A stretch of DNA of 64,000 bases, from positions 124,001 through 188,000 of the forward strand of contig NZ_CP084626.1 in the NCBI RefSeq assembly GCF_022878925.1. Reading direction: 5' to 3'. Positions 38,124 to 47,070 of this stretch are shown here, one piece after another. The stretch's first letter is position 1; every line of letters begins with the position of its first letter. The DNA is from Caballeronia sp. TF1N1 (GTDB lineage Bacteria; Pseudomonadota; Gammaproteobacteria; Burkholderiales; Burkholderiaceae). Both the position numbers and the translations under genes were made by a program. The notes beneath the pieces are model-generated. The model was given only the letters and a program-made list of their open reading frames with translations, did not search any database and had not been told where the DNA came from.

Positions 38124-39284
38124 ATGACGATCAAGCAATGGCAGCGCCGCCCGTCGGCGTTTTCCCGGCAGGCGCTCGCCGCCTACGCGACGCTCGTGGT
38201 TTATGCGTCGCTGTATCCGTTTTCGGGCTGGCGCACGCTCGGCATCGGGCCGTTTGCTTTCATCGCCGATCCCTTGCCGCAGTATCTGACCGCGTTCGAT
38301 GTCATCACCAACGTGCTCGGCTACATGCCGCTCGGCGCGTTGATCGTGCTGGCGCTTTATCCGCGCTTCAGGGGATCGGTGGCGGTGTGTCTCGCGCTCT
38401 TCGGCGGCGCGCTTCTGTCGGGCGCGATGGAAGCCATCCAGACTTACTTGCCGACGCGCGTCGCCTCCAATCTCGATCTCGCCGCCAATGCGTTCGGCGC
38501 GCTTGTCGGCGGCGTGCTGATCGCGCCCGCGACGAGTGCGCTGCTCGATCGCGGCTGGCTCAGGCGCATCCGCTTCACCTGGTTCGAGCGGCACGCGGCG
38601 TATGTGATGGGATTGACGGCGCTGTGGCCGTTCGCCGGCATGTTCCCCGCGCCTTATCTGTTCGGCGGTGGCGACCTGCCGCGCGCGCTTTGGGACGGGC
38701 TCGATCCCGCGATGCAGGACGCGATCCTCGCCTGGGCACCCGCCTCGTGGGACCTCGAAACCTGGTCGGACCGGCTCGGCGCGCTCCTGCCCGACGACGC
38801 ATGGGAAGCGATCATCACGTCGTGCAATCTGTATGCTGCGCTCGTACTTGCAACCTTGCTCACGCGCGAGCGCGCGCCCCGCATCCGGCTGATGCTCGGC
38901 CTGATCGTCGCGACCTTGTTCGCCAAGGCGGCCGCGACGTTTCTGCAATCGCGCGCGGGACTTTTTTACGACTGGGCAACGGATGGCGCGCTCGAAGGCA
39001 TCGCGATCGGCGCGCTGGCGGCCGTGCTGTCGGTTGCATTGCCACGCTCGTTGCGCGCCGTGCTTGCCGGCGCGGCGCTCGTCGCGGGGCTTGCGCTCGT
39101 CAATCTGCTGCCGCTGAATCCGTACTTCGACATCGTGCTGGCCGACTGGCGGCAAGGGCGCTATCTGCACTTCAACGGCCTTCTGCACTGGCTCGCGTGG
39201 GTGTGGCCTTACGCGGCGCTCGGCTGGCTCGCGTCGGCGGCGGAGCGCGCGTGGCTCGCGCGGCGGCGGGCGCGGGCCGGGTAG
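38124..39284 (+). CDS. VanZ-family membrane protein
   Basis: Polytopic membrane protein of 386 aa. The N-terminal half is a VanZ-like domain (LVVYASLYPFSGWR, LTAFDVITNVLGYMPLGAL, GALLSGAMEAIQTYLPTRVASNLD). The C-terminal half has further hydrophobic helices and a repeat-like second VanZ segment (GLALVNLLPLNPYFDIVLADWRQ). The VanZ function is not established. In Gram-positives it affects teicoplanin resistance. It starts 16 bp after the lipoprotein gene and may belong to the same transcript. Confidence 0.87.
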   Translation: MTIKQWQRRPSAFSRQALAAYATLVVYASLYPFSGWRTLGIGPFAFIADPLPQYLTAFDVITNVLGYMPLGALIVLALYPRFRGSVAVCLALFGGALLSGAMEAIQTYLPTRVASNLDLAANAFGALVGGVLIAPATSALLDRGWLRRIRFTWFERHAAYVMGLTALWPFAGMFPAPYLFGGGDLPRALWDGLDPAMQDAILAWAPASWDLETWSDRLGALLPDDAWEAIITSCNLYAALVLATLLTRERAPRIRLMLGLIVATLFAKAAATFLQSRAGLFYDWATDGALEGIAIGALAAVLSVALPRSLRAVLAGAALVAGLALVNLLPLNPYFDIVLADWRQGRYLHFNGLLHWLAWVWPYAALGWLASAAERAWLARRRARAG

Positions 39285-39301
39285 GCATGAACATCGCTCG
39301 C

Positions 39302-39307
39302 TATAAT
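39302..39307 (+). promoter_or_regulatory. Candidate -10 for the ferredoxin gene
   Basis: Perfect TATAAT, 29 bases before the ferredoxin start codon. No convincing -35 at the right distance. It suggests that the ferredoxin and the hydrolase have a promoter separate from the MCE operon. Confidence 0.4.
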
Positions 39308-39336
39308 CGATCCGAACACACTCAAGGCCCCACGCC

Positions 39337-39666
39337 ATGGACTCTTTCTACAAGTACCACGTGTTCTTCTGCCTCAATCAGCGCGATGCCGACGCCGCGC
39401 GCCCGAGCTGCGCCAATTGCAACGCGCAGCAAATGCAGGAACACGCGAAGAAGCGCGTGAAGAAACTCGGCCTCGCGGGCGAGGGCAACGTGCGCATCAA
39501 CAAGGCTGGCTGTCTCGACCGATGCGAACTTGGCCCCGTGCTCGTCGTGTATCCGGAAGGCACGTGGTACACGTATATCGACGAAACCGACATCGACGAG
39601 ATCGTCGATTCGCATCTTGCGAACGGCAAGATCGTTGAGCGCCTTCTGATCGATCAACCCGCGTGA
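39337..39666 (+). CDS. (2Fe-2S) ferredoxin domain protein
   Basis: Thioredoxin-like 2Fe-2S ferredoxin of 109 aa. Candidate cluster ligands are Cys12 in VFFCLNQR, Cys25 and Cys28 in PSCANC, and Cys59 and Cys63 in AGCLDRC. The sequence GPVLVVYPEGTWYTYI is typical of this family. It is soluble with no signal. Its redox partner is not identified. It is followed by an alpha/beta hydrolase after 28 bp. Confidence 0.9.
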   Translation: MDSFYKYHVFFCLNQRDADAARPSCANCNAQQMQEHAKKRVKKLGLAGEGNVRINKAGCLDRCELGPVLVVYPEGTWYTYIDETDIDEIVDSHLANGKIVERLLIDQPA

Positions 39667-39694
39667 CCGCTTGTGACCCAGACTCAGTAACCCG

Positions 39695-40330
39695 ATGAAC
39701 GCGCAAACCGAAAAATTCCTGATCGACGGTCCAGTGGGCAAGATCGAAGTCGCGCTCGACCGGACCGATGCCGCCGATAAAGCGCCGCGCGGAATCGCGC
39801 TCGTCGCGCATCCGCATCCGCTTTTCGGCGGCACGATGGACAACAAGGTCGCGCAGACGCTCGCGCGTACCTTCGTGCAACTCGGCTACACGACGTATCG
39901 CTCGAACTTTCGAGGCGTCGGCCAGACGGCGGGCGAGCACGACAACGGTATCGGCGAACAGGACGACTTGCTCGCGCTCATCGACCACATGCGCGCGCAG
40001 CCGGGTCAGGAAGACGTGCCGCTCGTGCTCGCGGGCTTTTCGTTCGGCACCTTCGTGCTGTCGCACGTCGCGAAGCGGCTCGTCGAAAGCGGCAAGAGCA
40101 TCGAGCGCATGGTCTTTGCGGGCACCGCTGCGAGCCGCTGGGAAGTCGCGCCCGTGCCCGAAAGCACGCTCGTGATCCACGGCGAAGTGGACGAGACCGT
40201 GCCCATTTCCTCCGTCTACGACTGGGCGCGCCCGCAGGAATTGCCGGTTGTCGTGATACCGGGCGGCGAGCATTTCTTCCATCGCAAGCTGCATGTTTTG
40301 AAACGCATCATCGTCGATGCCTGGCGCTGA
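39695..40330 (+). CDS. Alpha/beta hydrolase
   Basis: Alpha/beta hydrolase of 211 aa of the small dienelactone-hydrolase-like or YqiA-type set. Core motifs: HPHPLFGGTMDNKV, the nucleophile elbow GFSFGTFV, acid HGEVDETVP and the catalytic His in GGEHFFH. The substrate is unknown. It is cytoplasmic and lies downstream of a ferredoxin gene, possibly co-transcribed. Confidence 0.87.
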   Translation: MNAQTEKFLIDGPVGKIEVALDRTDAADKAPRGIALVAHPHPLFGGTMDNKVAQTLARTFVQLGYTTYRSNFRGVGQTAGEHDNGIGEQDDLLALIDHMRAQPGQEDVPLVLAGFSFGTFVLSHVAKRLVESGKSIERMVFAGTAASRWEVAPVPESTLVIHGEVDETVPISSVYDWARPQELPVVVIPGGEHFFHRKLHVLKRIIVDAWR

Positions 40331-40865
40331 AAGAGCGTTTCAATCTCGTCGTCATCGAGCGTTTCGCCGCGCGAATCGGCGCTCGAATGGCTATCGGCGT
40401 ATTCCCTCGAATTGCGGCGCGGCAAACGTGAAAACACGCGTCTTGTCCGTAGATTCATCGGAAACCGCGCCCTCGGCGCGCGTATAATGACGCAGAATTT
40501 TTTGCTGCGAACATGAGCAAACGTCCTGCCGAATGGCCTTTCATGTTGCGTGACGCAGTGAAGACCCGGCGCCCGAGCGCGCAAGCTTTCATGCGGGCTC
40601 ACGCGATATTCGAATACCTGCGTTTCGTACCCATGTTGCCCGGGCGTCGGAACGCTCACGGTTTTCTCCGCGTGCGCGGCGATAGACTTCGATGGCGCGT
40701 CCGTCTGTCGAGTAAGCGCGAGTTCGCATGACCAGTCGAAGACCATTGGCTGGCAACACGAGCGACTAGCGCGACCGGTATCGACGGTCCACCTGTTCAA
40801 CCCGCGTTTCGCCAACGCCGATCACACCCGGCGAAACGCCGATGCTTCTTCTTCCGACCGATCCT
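40331..40865 (+). other. Long leader region upstream of dacC
   Basis: A 535-bp stretch between the hydrolase and the carboxypeptidase gene. It contains a perfect TATAAT at 40483-40488, which would start a transcript near 40495 and leave a leader of about 370 bases. A 72-codon frame (40513-40731) begins just downstream but has no ribosome site and no recognised domain, so I do not call it a gene. No terminator is seen. Confidence 0.45.
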
Positions 40866-42080
40866 ATGCGCTTTTTCCCTTCCGGCTTGTCTGTTTCTCC
40901 CCTTTCAGCAGTCGAGCGTCGCACGTTGCAAGCCGCTATCGTGATGCCCGCCGTGCTCGCCGCCGCGAGCGCCTTTGCGCAAGTCCCGCCGCCGGACGTC
41001 ACCGCGCATTCGTGGGTGCTCGTCGACGCCACCAGCAACCAGGTGCTCGCATCGGGCAATCCGGATGAGCGTGTGGAACCGGCATCGCTCACCAAGCTGA
41101 TGACCGCATACCTCGTCTTCGACGCGTTGAAGTCGAAGAAGATCAACATGGACCAGACGGTGATGCCGACCGAGGCCGTGCGCCGCGTGAAGACGGACGA
41201 GTCGCGCATGTTCATCGAGGCGAACAAGCCGGTAACCGTGCATGACCTGGTCTACGGCATGATCATCCAGTCGGGCAACGACGCGGCCATCGCGCTTGCC
41301 GAACTCGTCGGCGGCAGCGAAGGCAACTTCGTCACGCTGATGAACGCCGGCGCCAAGCGCATTGGCATGAAGCACACCAATTTCGCCGATGTGAACGGCA
41401 TGCCCGACCCGCAGCACTACACGACGGCGGGCGACCTGGCGGTGCTGTCCACGCGCCTCATCCGCGACTTCCCCGAGTACTACAGCATCTTCTCGGTACG
41501 CGACTTCACGTACAACAAGATCAAGCAGCCGAATCGCAATCGTCTTCTGTGGCTCGATCCTTCCGTCGACGGTCTCAAGACCGGTCACACCAAGGCGGCG
41601 GGATATTGCCTGATCGCGACGGCCAAGCGCCCGCTCGTCGGCACGCCCGACGCGAGCCGCCGTCTGGTCGCCGTGATGATGGGCGAGCCTAAGGAATCCG
41701 CGCGCGTTCAAGACAGCCTGAAGATGCTGAACTACGGTTACACGGCCTATGACGCGGTGCGTCTCTTCAAGGCGAATCAGGTGATCGAATCGCCGCGCGT
41801 CTATAAGGGCGCGTCCGACAACGTGCAGGCGGGCGTCGAGACGGATCAGTACATCACGGTGCCTAAGGGTCTCGGCGAAAAGGTCAAGCCCACGGTCACG
41901 CGTAACGATTTGCTGATCGCGCCGATCAAGAAGGGCCAGCAAATCGGCACCGTCAAGATGGTCGCGGACGGCAAGGACGTCGCGCAGTTCCCGCTGGTCG
42001 CGCTGCAGGACGTGCCGGAAGCCGGCATCTTCGGCCGCTTGTGGGATTCGGCTTTGTTGATGTGGCAAAAGCGTAAGTAA
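40866..42080 (+). CDS. dacC: D-alanyl-D-alanine carboxypeptidase (PBP5/6 family)
   Basis: Periplasmic penicillin-binding protein of 404 aa that trims the terminal D-Ala from peptidoglycan stem peptides. Signal peptide ends near SAFA-QV at about residue 39. Active-site motifs are SxxK at Ser74-Lys77 (SLTK), SGN in IIQSGNDAAI, and KTG in GLKTGHTKAAG at about 238. A C-terminal beta domain and amphipathic anchoring helix (LWDSALLMWQKRK) follow. The ATG at 40866 gives the best signal peptide. An ATG at 40842 is also open. Followed closely by the D-amino acid transaminase. Confidence 0.94.
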   Translation: MRFFPSGLSVSPLSAVERRTLQAAIVMPAVLAAASAFAQVPPPDVTAHSWVLVDATSNQVLASGNPDERVEPASLTKLMTAYLVFDALKSKKINMDQTVMPTEAVRRVKTDESRMFIEANKPVTVHDLVYGMIIQSGNDAAIALAELVGGSEGNFVTLMNAGAKRIGMKHTNFADVNGMPDPQHYTTAGDLAVLSTRLIRDFPEYYSIFSVRDFTYNKIKQPNRNRLLWLDPSVDGLKTGHTKAAGYCLIATAKRPLVGTPDASRRLVAVMMGEPKESARVQDSLKMLNYGYTAYDAVRLFKANQVIESPRVYKGASDNVQAGVETDQYITVPKGLGEKVKPTVTRNDLLIAPIKKGQQIGTVKMVADGKDVAQFPLVALQDVPEAGIFGRLWDSALLMWQKRK

Positions 42081-42092
42081 GGAGCAGGTTCG

Positions 42093-42986
42093 ATGAGCAT
42101 CGCCGAAGACTTCGACCCGACGGTCTATCTGAACGGAGAGTGGGGCCCGCTTTCCGAAGCGCGCATTCCGGTGCTGGACCGGGGCTTCATTTTCGGCGAT
42201 GGCATCTACGAAGTCGTGCCGCTCTACGCGCAGGCAAACGGCGAGCGTCTGCCGTTTCGCCTGACTCAGCATCTCGCGCGACTCGAACGCAGTCTCGGCA
42301 AGATCAGCATCGCCAATCCTTTCGACGATGCCGGCTGGCGCGCGTTGATCGCCCGTGCGATCGAAGCGAACGCCGGCGCCGGCGATGCGCTCGTCTACAT
42401 CCAGGTCACGCGCGGCGTGGCGAAGCGGCGCGGCCACGCCTTTCCGGCGGGCATCACGCCGACCGTGTTCGTCATGGTCGGACAACTCGTGTTTCCGAGC
42501 GTCGAGGCGCGGGCTCGCGGCGCGGCCGCCGTTACCGCCGAAGACAAGCGCTGGCTGCATTGCGATATCAAATCGACCTCGCTTCTCGGCAATGTGCTCA
42601 TGGCGCAGCACGCCGCCGAACACGACGCGCTGGAAACCATCCAGTTGCGCGACGGCTTGCTAACCGAAGGTTCGTCCTCAAATGTCTGGGTAGTGAAAGG
42701 CGGCACGCTCCTCGGCGCGCCGCGTGGACCGCGCATTTTGGAAGGCATTCGCTACAGCCTCATCGAAGAGTTGGCGAAGGAAGCGGGAATCGTGTTCGAG
42801 GAACGCGACATCACCGAAGCCGAACTGCGCGCGGCCGATGAACTCATGATCAGTTCGGCGACCAAAGAGGTCATGCCGATTACGACGCTCGACGGTCAGC
42901 GCGTTGGCGACGGCCGGCCCGGCGCGGTCTATGCTGCGCTGTATGGCGCGTATCAGCGAGCCAAGACGCGCGAGTTCGGCCTGTGA
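42093..42986 (+). CDS. dat: D-amino acid aminotransferase
   Basis: PLP-dependent class IV aminotransferase of 297 aa, likely interconverting D-alanine and D-glutamate, the precursors used in peptidoglycan. Typical parts are VLDRGFIFGDGIYEVVPLY, the PLP lysine near residue 161 in CDIKSTSLLGN, LTEGSSSNVWVV, and SATKEVMPIT. Branched-chain aminotransferases share the fold, but length and motifs favour D-amino acid type. It starts 12 bp after the carboxypeptidase that releases D-Ala, which suggests recycling. Confidence 0.92.
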   Translation: MSIAEDFDPTVYLNGEWGPLSEARIPVLDRGFIFGDGIYEVVPLYAQANGERLPFRLTQHLARLERSLGKISIANPFDDAGWRALIARAIEANAGAGDALVYIQVTRGVAKRRGHAFPAGITPTVFVMVGQLVFPSVEARARGAAAVTAEDKRWLHCDIKSTSLLGNVLMAQHAAEHDALETIQLRDGLLTEGSSSNVWVVKGGTLLGAPRGPRILEGIRYSLIEELAKEAGIVFEERDITEAELRAADELMISSATKEVMPITTLDGQRVGDGRPGAVYAALYGAYQRAKTREFGL

Positions 42987-43015
42987 GCGAACCGCGCCAT
43001 GCGAAGGAGAAAGCC

Positions 43016-43312
43016 ATGTCCGAATCCAAACCCCAAACCGCCGCAAACCCCGACATCGACGCGTTGTTCAACTTTCCGTGCGACTTTCCGATCAAGGTGA
43101 TGGGCAAGACGCATCCGGAGTTTCAGGACGCGATCGTCAACGTACTGCGTGAATACGACAACGAATTTCACGACGGGCGCGTCGAAGCGCGGCCTTCGTC
43201 GGGCGGCAATTACACCGGCCTGACTTGCACCGTGCGCGCGCAGAACCGCGCGCATCTGGACGACATCTATCGCGCGCTCACCGGCCATCCCATGGTCAAG
43301 GTAGTGCTTTGA
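43016..43312 (+). CDS. DUF493 family protein YbeD
   Basis: Small ferredoxin-fold protein of 98 aa of the DUF493/YbeD family, function unknown. Recognisable stretches are IDALFNFPCDFPIKVMGKTHPEF and the end GHPMVKVVL. The ATG at 43016 follows GAAGGAGAAAG. In E. coli ybeD lies between dacA and lipB. Here it has the same neighbours. Its 3' end overlaps the convergent LysR gene by 17 bp. Confidence 0.92.
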   Translation: MSESKPQTAANPDIDALFNFPCDFPIKVMGKTHPEFQDAIVNVLREYDNEFHDGRVEARPSSGGNYTGLTCTVRAQNRAHLDDIYRALTGHPMVKVVL

Positions 43313-44276
43313 GCGTGCTTTCGGGTGCGTCGCAGACTGCGGGCGTGCGTTCGTAAAGTTGCCGGAACTGCTCGGCTTCGTCGAAAATCCAGTTGCGAAA
43401 TGCCTGCACGCGCGCGGTTTGCATCGCCGCGGGCGGGCAGACGAAGAAATAGGTCCACGGGCTCGGACCATCCACGTTGAATAGCCGCACGAGCCTTCCC
43501 GCGATGATTTCCTGCATCGCCAGCGACCTTCGCACCAGCGCGACTCCCTGACAGTCGATCGCCGCCTGCAGCAGATTCGACGAATCCTCATACAGAACGC
43601 CGCGCTTCGGCTCCGGCGTTTCCGTCAGGCCGGCTGCGTCGAACCACGGGCGCCACAACTCGTCGTTCGAACGCAGCAGCGGCAGGCTCGCCAGATCGGC
43701 CGGCGTGCGCGGCAGATTGCCGCCGTTGAAGCGCGGCGAACACGCGGGGAAGAACACTTCGTCGAGCAACTCTTCTGTATGCAGACCGGCGTATTTGCCG
43801 TAGCCAAAGCGAATCGCGAGGTCCACGTCGTCGCGATTGAAGTCGATGAGCGCGTTCGTCGAGTGCAGTTCCAGATCCACTTCCGGATGCTTCTCGATGA
43901 ATTTGCCCACGCGCGGCGTCAGCCAGCGCGCCGAGAACGACGAAAGCATCGACACGATCAAGCGGCGGTCTCGGTCGCCGGAACGAATTCGTCGTGTGGA
44001 TTCGGCCAGCGAAAGGAGCGAGGCCCGCACTTCGACGGCGTACTGGCGGCCGCGATCGGTCAGGCGCACGCGCTTGCCGTCGCGCGCGAAAAGCGGCACG
44101 CCCAGTTCGGCTTCGAGTGCGCGAATCTGATGACTCACCGCACCGTGCGTCACGAAAAGCTCGTCGGCGGCGCGCGAAAAACTCTCATGACGCGCGGCGG
44201 CTTCGAACGCTCGAAGCGCATTCAGAGCGGGCAATTGGCGCAAATCTGTATGGATAGTCTGAGGGTCGGTTGTCAA
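43296..44276 (-). CDS. LysR-type regulator (GcvA-like)
   Basis: Transcription factor of 326 aa. N-terminal helix-turn-helix at about 15-75 (LNALRAFEAAARHESFSRAADELFVTHGAVSHQIRALE shortened here to its GAVSHQIRALE core) and a C-terminal substrate-binding domain. LysR branch resembles GcvA. The effector is unknown. It is divergent from the DUF2917 gene across 96 bp and probably regulates it. It is inserted between ybeD and lipB, the place taken by ybeF (also LysR-type) near lipA in E. coli. Confidence 0.92.
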   Translation of the reverse strand: MTTDPQTIHTDLRQLPALNALRAFEAAARHESFSRAADELFVTHGAVSHQIRALEAELGVPLFARDGKRVRLTDRGRQYAVEVRASLLSLAESTRRIRSGDRDRRLIVSMLSSFSARWLTPRVGKFIEKHPEVDLELHSTNALIDFNRDDVDLAIRFGYGKYAGLHTEELLDEVFFPACSPRFNGGNLPRTPADLASLPLLRSNDELWRPWFDAAGLTETPEPKRGVLYEDSSNLLQAAIDCQGVALVRRSLAMQEIIAGRLVRLFNVDGPSPWTYFFVCPPAAMQTARVQAFRNWIFDEAEQFRQLYERTPAVCDAPESTLKALP

Positions 44277-44372
44277 TCTGGCTCACATAGCAGTGAAAAT
44301 TGATCGTTTGGTTCAACGCCTTGCCACGCCTAGGATTGTAGTCATCGAAACGTTCCTTTGGCGGAGTGGATC

Positions 44373-44699
44373 ATGCGAGAAATATCAACAAGCGTCATGT
44401 TCGAAATCAAGCCGGGCGAAACGGTGCCGATGCGCATCGTGCGTGGCACGCGGCTTTCGGTGCAAGGCAGCACGGTCTGGGCGACGCGCAGCAACGACAC
44501 CGAAGACTATTGGCTCGTGCCCGGCGACCAGCTCAAGTTGCGCGAACGCGAACGCCTATGGCTTTCGGTGGACGGCGACCGCCCCGCGCAAGTCGTCTTC
44601 ACCATTGTGCCGCGCTGCGACGAGCGCGCGATCCACTGGGTATCGACGAGCATCGAACGTCTCGCGCAGCGGTTGCGTTCGGGCTGGCGCACGGTCTGA
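44373..44699 (+). CDS. DUF2917 family protein
   Basis: Small protein of 108 aa of the DUF2917 family, function unknown, common in Burkholderiaceae next to LysR regulators. It contains a predicted beta-barrel-like stretch (PMRIVRGTRLSVQGSTVWATRS, DYWLVPGDQLKLRERERLWLS) resembling cupin-like folds. The ATG at 44373 follows GCGGAG. An upstream TTG at 44358 is less likely. It is divergent from the LysR gene and followed by lipB. Confidence 0.87.
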   Translation: MREISTSVMFEIKPGETVPMRIVRGTRLSVQGSTVWATRSNDTEDYWLVPGDQLKLRERERLWLSVDGDRPAQVVFTIVPRCDERAIHWVSTSIERLAQRLRSGWRTV

Positions 44700-44772
44700 A
44701 GCGCGGTCCGGCGCATTATCTTCGGGTTCAGCGTCGGCGGGCATCGAGCGATTTCGGTAAACTATCGGAATC

Positions 44773-45591
44773 ATGTCCGCCATTTCCACCGCTTTCGCGC
44801 CGGAACGCTCCACTCCCGCCGAACCGTCCAGCGTCTTCCGCTTCGGCGACCATCCGGTCACTTTGCGCTGGCGCGGCTTAGAGCCTTATCAGGAAAGCTT
44901 CGACGCGATGCGCGCCTTCACCGACGCGCGCACGCCCGAGACGCAAGACGAAATCTGGCTCGTCGAGCATCCGCGCGTGTTCACGCTCGGACTTGCCGGC
45001 AACCCGGCGCATCTGCTCCTGGCCGACAGCGGCATTCCGCTCATCAAGGTGGATCGCGGCGGACAAATCACCTATCACGGGCCCGGTCAGATCGTGGCCT
45101 ATCTGCTGCTCGATCTGCGGCGTCGCAAGCTGATGGTGCGTGAACTGGTGCGCCGGATCGAAGAGGCCGTGATCGAAACCCTTGCATCGTATAATCTTGT
45201 CACGGATCGTAAGGTCGGCGCGCCTGGCATTTATGTCGCGAAGCCTTCCGCGCGGCACACGGAACTGGGCGCCAACGCCGGTTCGCACGCGTTGCACGAA
45301 GGCGCGAAGATCGCCGCGCTGGGACTCAAGATTCGCAACGGCTGCAGTTATCACGGCGTGAGTCTCAATGTGAGGATGGACCTGCAGCCCTTCCTCGCGA
45401 TCAACCCGTGTGGCTACGCGGGACTCGAAACGGTCGACATGGCGACGCTCGGCGTCGAAGCCGACTGGCGCGACGTAGCCGCGACGCTCGCCGAACGGCT
45501 GGCGCATCAGATCGACGGCGTTCCTGCTGCCGCCGCACAATTGCACGACGGCGCCGCCGTCCAAGCAGACTCAAACGGATCAAGCGAATGA
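44773..45591 (+). CDS. lipB: Octanoyl-[acyl-carrier-protein]:protein octanoyltransferase
   Basis: Transfers octanoyl groups from ACP to lipoate-dependent enzymes (272 aa). Motifs: [35 protein letters not shown] and the conserved Cys region [11 protein letters not shown]-terminal extension of about 25 residues relative to E. coli. The stop overlaps the lipA start (ATGA), so the two genes are translationally coupled. Confidence 0.96.
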   Translation: MSAISTAFAPERSTPAEPSSVFRFGDHPVTLRWRGLEPYQESFDAMRAFTDARTPETQDEIWLVEHPRVFTLGLAGNPAHLLLADSGIPLIKVDRGGQITYHGPGQIVAYLLLDLRRRKLMVRELVRRIEEAVIETLASYNLVTDRKVGAPGIYVAKPSARHTELGANAGSHALHEGAKIAALGLKIRNGCSYHGVSLNVRMDLQPFLAINPCGYAGLETVDMATLGVEADWRDVAATLAERLAHQIDGVPAAAAQLHDGAAVQADSNGSSE

Positions 45592-46592
45592 CTGACGCAA
45601 CCGCAAATCTTGCTGGATCGACCGACGGCAACACCGCCGTTCCGCCCGCCGCCTACGACGCCACCGCGAAGCAGAAGGCGCAGGCGAAAACCGCGCGCAT
45701 CCCGATCAAGATCATCCCGATCGAAAAGCTCAAGAAGCCCGAATGGATTCGCGTACGCACGGCCACCGGCAGTTCGCGTTTCAACGAGATCAAGCAAATT
45801 CTGCGCGAACACAATCTGCATACGGTTTGCGAAGAAGCGAGCTGCCCGAATATCGGCGAGTGCTTCGGCAAGGGCACGGCCACGTTCATGATCATGGGCG
45901 ACAAATGCACGCGCCGTTGCCCGTTCTGCGACGTGGGCCACGGCCGTCCAGACCCGCTCGATGCGGAAGAGCCGTTGAATCTCGCGCGCACCATCGGCGC
46001 GCTGAAGCTGAAGTACGTGGTGATCACGAGCGTGGATCGCGACGATCTGCGTGACGGCGGGGCGGCGCACTTCGTCGAGTGCATTCGGCAGGTGCGCGAG
46101 CATTCGCCGGAAACGCGCATCGAAATCTTGACGCCGGACTTCCGTGGCCGGCTGGATCGCGCGATCGGCATTTTGACCGCCGCGCCTCCCGACGTGATGA
46201 ACCACAATCTGGAAACCGTGCCGCGTCTCTACAAGGAAGCGCGTCCGGGCTCGGATTATCATCATTCGCTCAAGCTCTTGAAGGACTTCAAGGCGCTGCA
46301 TCCGGAAGTCGCGACCAAGTCCGGGCTGATGGTCGGCCTTGGCGAAACCGAGGAAGAAATTCTTCAGGTGATGCGCGATTTGCGCGCGCACGACGTCGAC
46401 ATGCTGACGATCGGCCAGTACCTGCAACCGTCGGAGCATCATCTGCCGGTGCGGGCTTACGTGCATCCGGACACGTTCAAGATGTACGAGGAAGAAGCGT
46501 ACAAGATGGGCTTCACGCACGCGGCAGTCGGCGCGATGGTCCGTTCGAGCTATCACGCGGATTTGCAGGCGCATGGCGCTGGCGTGGTTTAA
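45588..46592 (+). CDS. lipA: Lipoyl synthase
   Basis: Radical SAM enzyme of 334 aa that inserts two sulfurs into protein-bound octanoyl groups. It has two iron-sulfur sites: an auxiliary cluster motif [12 protein letters not shown] and the radical SAM CxxxCxxC motif in [10 protein letters not shown]. Further sequences are [16 protein letters not shown] and [11 protein letters not shown]. An N-terminal extension of about 45 residues is Ala/Thr/Lys-rich. The start at 45588 overlaps lipB. A longer open frame upstream lies inside lipB. It is followed by a terminator. Confidence 0.97.
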   Translation: MTDATANLAGSTDGNTAVPPAAYDATAKQKAQAKTARIPIKIIPIEKLKKPEWIRVRTATGSSRFNEIKQILREHNLHTVCEEASCPNIGECFGKGTATFMIMGDKCTRRCPFCDVGHGRPDPLDAEEPLNLARTIGALKLKYVVITSVDRDDLRDGGAAHFVECIRQVREHSPETRIEILTPDFRGRLDRAIGILTAAPPDVMNHNLETVPRLYKEARPGSDYHHSLKLLKDFKALHPEVATKSGLMVGLGETEEEILQVMRDLRAHDVDMLTIGQYLQPSEHHLPVRAYVHPDTFKMYEEEAYKMGFTHAAVGAMVRSSYHADLQAHGAGVV

Positions 46593-46630
46593 AGCTGCTT
46601 ACTGCCTTTCCTGCATTTCGCACGAAGAAG

Positions 46631-46661
46631 AAAACCCACGGAGACCGTGGGTTTTTTTTTT
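46631..46661 (+). terminator. Terminator after lipA
   Basis: An 11-bp stem (46631-46641 with 46645-46655), short loop and a run of ten T. It lies 38 bp after the lipA stop. Confidence 0.9.
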
Positions 46662-46749
46662 GGCGACAGCGCGCAGATGGCGTGAACTTCGCCCACACGA
46701 AGACGTCATGCCAAACGGCAACGAATAGTCCGAACTCCCGGACAAGCAT

Positions 46750-46767
46750 TTTCCGGATTTCCGGAAA
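46750..46767 (+). promoter_or_regulatory. Inverted repeat, candidate DctD upstream activator site
   Basis: Perfect TTTCCGGA-TT-TCCGGAAA dyad, 8-bp arms, centred about 85 bp upstream of the sigma-54 -24 element. The distance suits an enhancer-binding protein. DctD, encoded downstream, is the obvious candidate. DctD binding itself is inferred. Confidence 0.6.
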
Positions 46768-46835
46768 GCTGGATTGGCAATCGCCAAGGTCCTAAAAATA
46801 TTCAGCTAAATCAGCAGGTTACGTAGCAAAAAGTC

Positions 46836-46851
46836 TGGCATTGCCCTTGCA
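46836..46851 (+). promoter_or_regulatory. Sigma-54 promoter of dctA
   Basis: TGGCATTGCCCTTGCA has GG at 46837-46838 and GC at 46849-46850, exactly ten bases between, matching the -24/-12 consensus. Transcription would begin near 46862, leaving a leader of about 210 bases before dctA. It fits control by RpoN and DctD. Confidence 0.85.
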
Positions 46852-46904
46852 ATAGAAGAGTTACGGCCCGCGAAGCCGTCTATAAAAGTCAAGGAGACAA
46901 GCTG

Positions 46905-46934
46905 ATGAATCCCTTCGCATCCATCCGTTCCTGA
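46905..46934 (+). CDS. Possible 9-codon leader peptide in the dctA leader
   Basis: A tiny frame (ATG, nine codons, TGA; MNPFASIRS) within the predicted dctA leader. It has an ideal AAGGAG ribosome site at 46891-46896, eight bases before ATG, better than the site of dctA itself. Translation here could tune dctA expression. There is no coding evidence beyond the ribosome site, so this is tentative. Confidence 0.35.
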   Translation: MNPFASIRS

Positions 46935-47070
46935 ATCCGTCGACGTAGCGGCTCTCGCTCGAACGACGCGTTTCCGATGCTCGTCGCCAACACAACCGAC
47001 ACGCATCAAGCGTCAAAGCCCGCCGCTGGCTCTTTTTTCGCCAACTGCCTGACCTTTGCCTGGAACTATC

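Noticed and set aside
40513..40731. A 72-codon frame downstream of the TATAAT before dacC
   Set aside because: No ribosome site, no recognised domain, and composition like non-coding mirror frames. It is kept only as part of the leader description.
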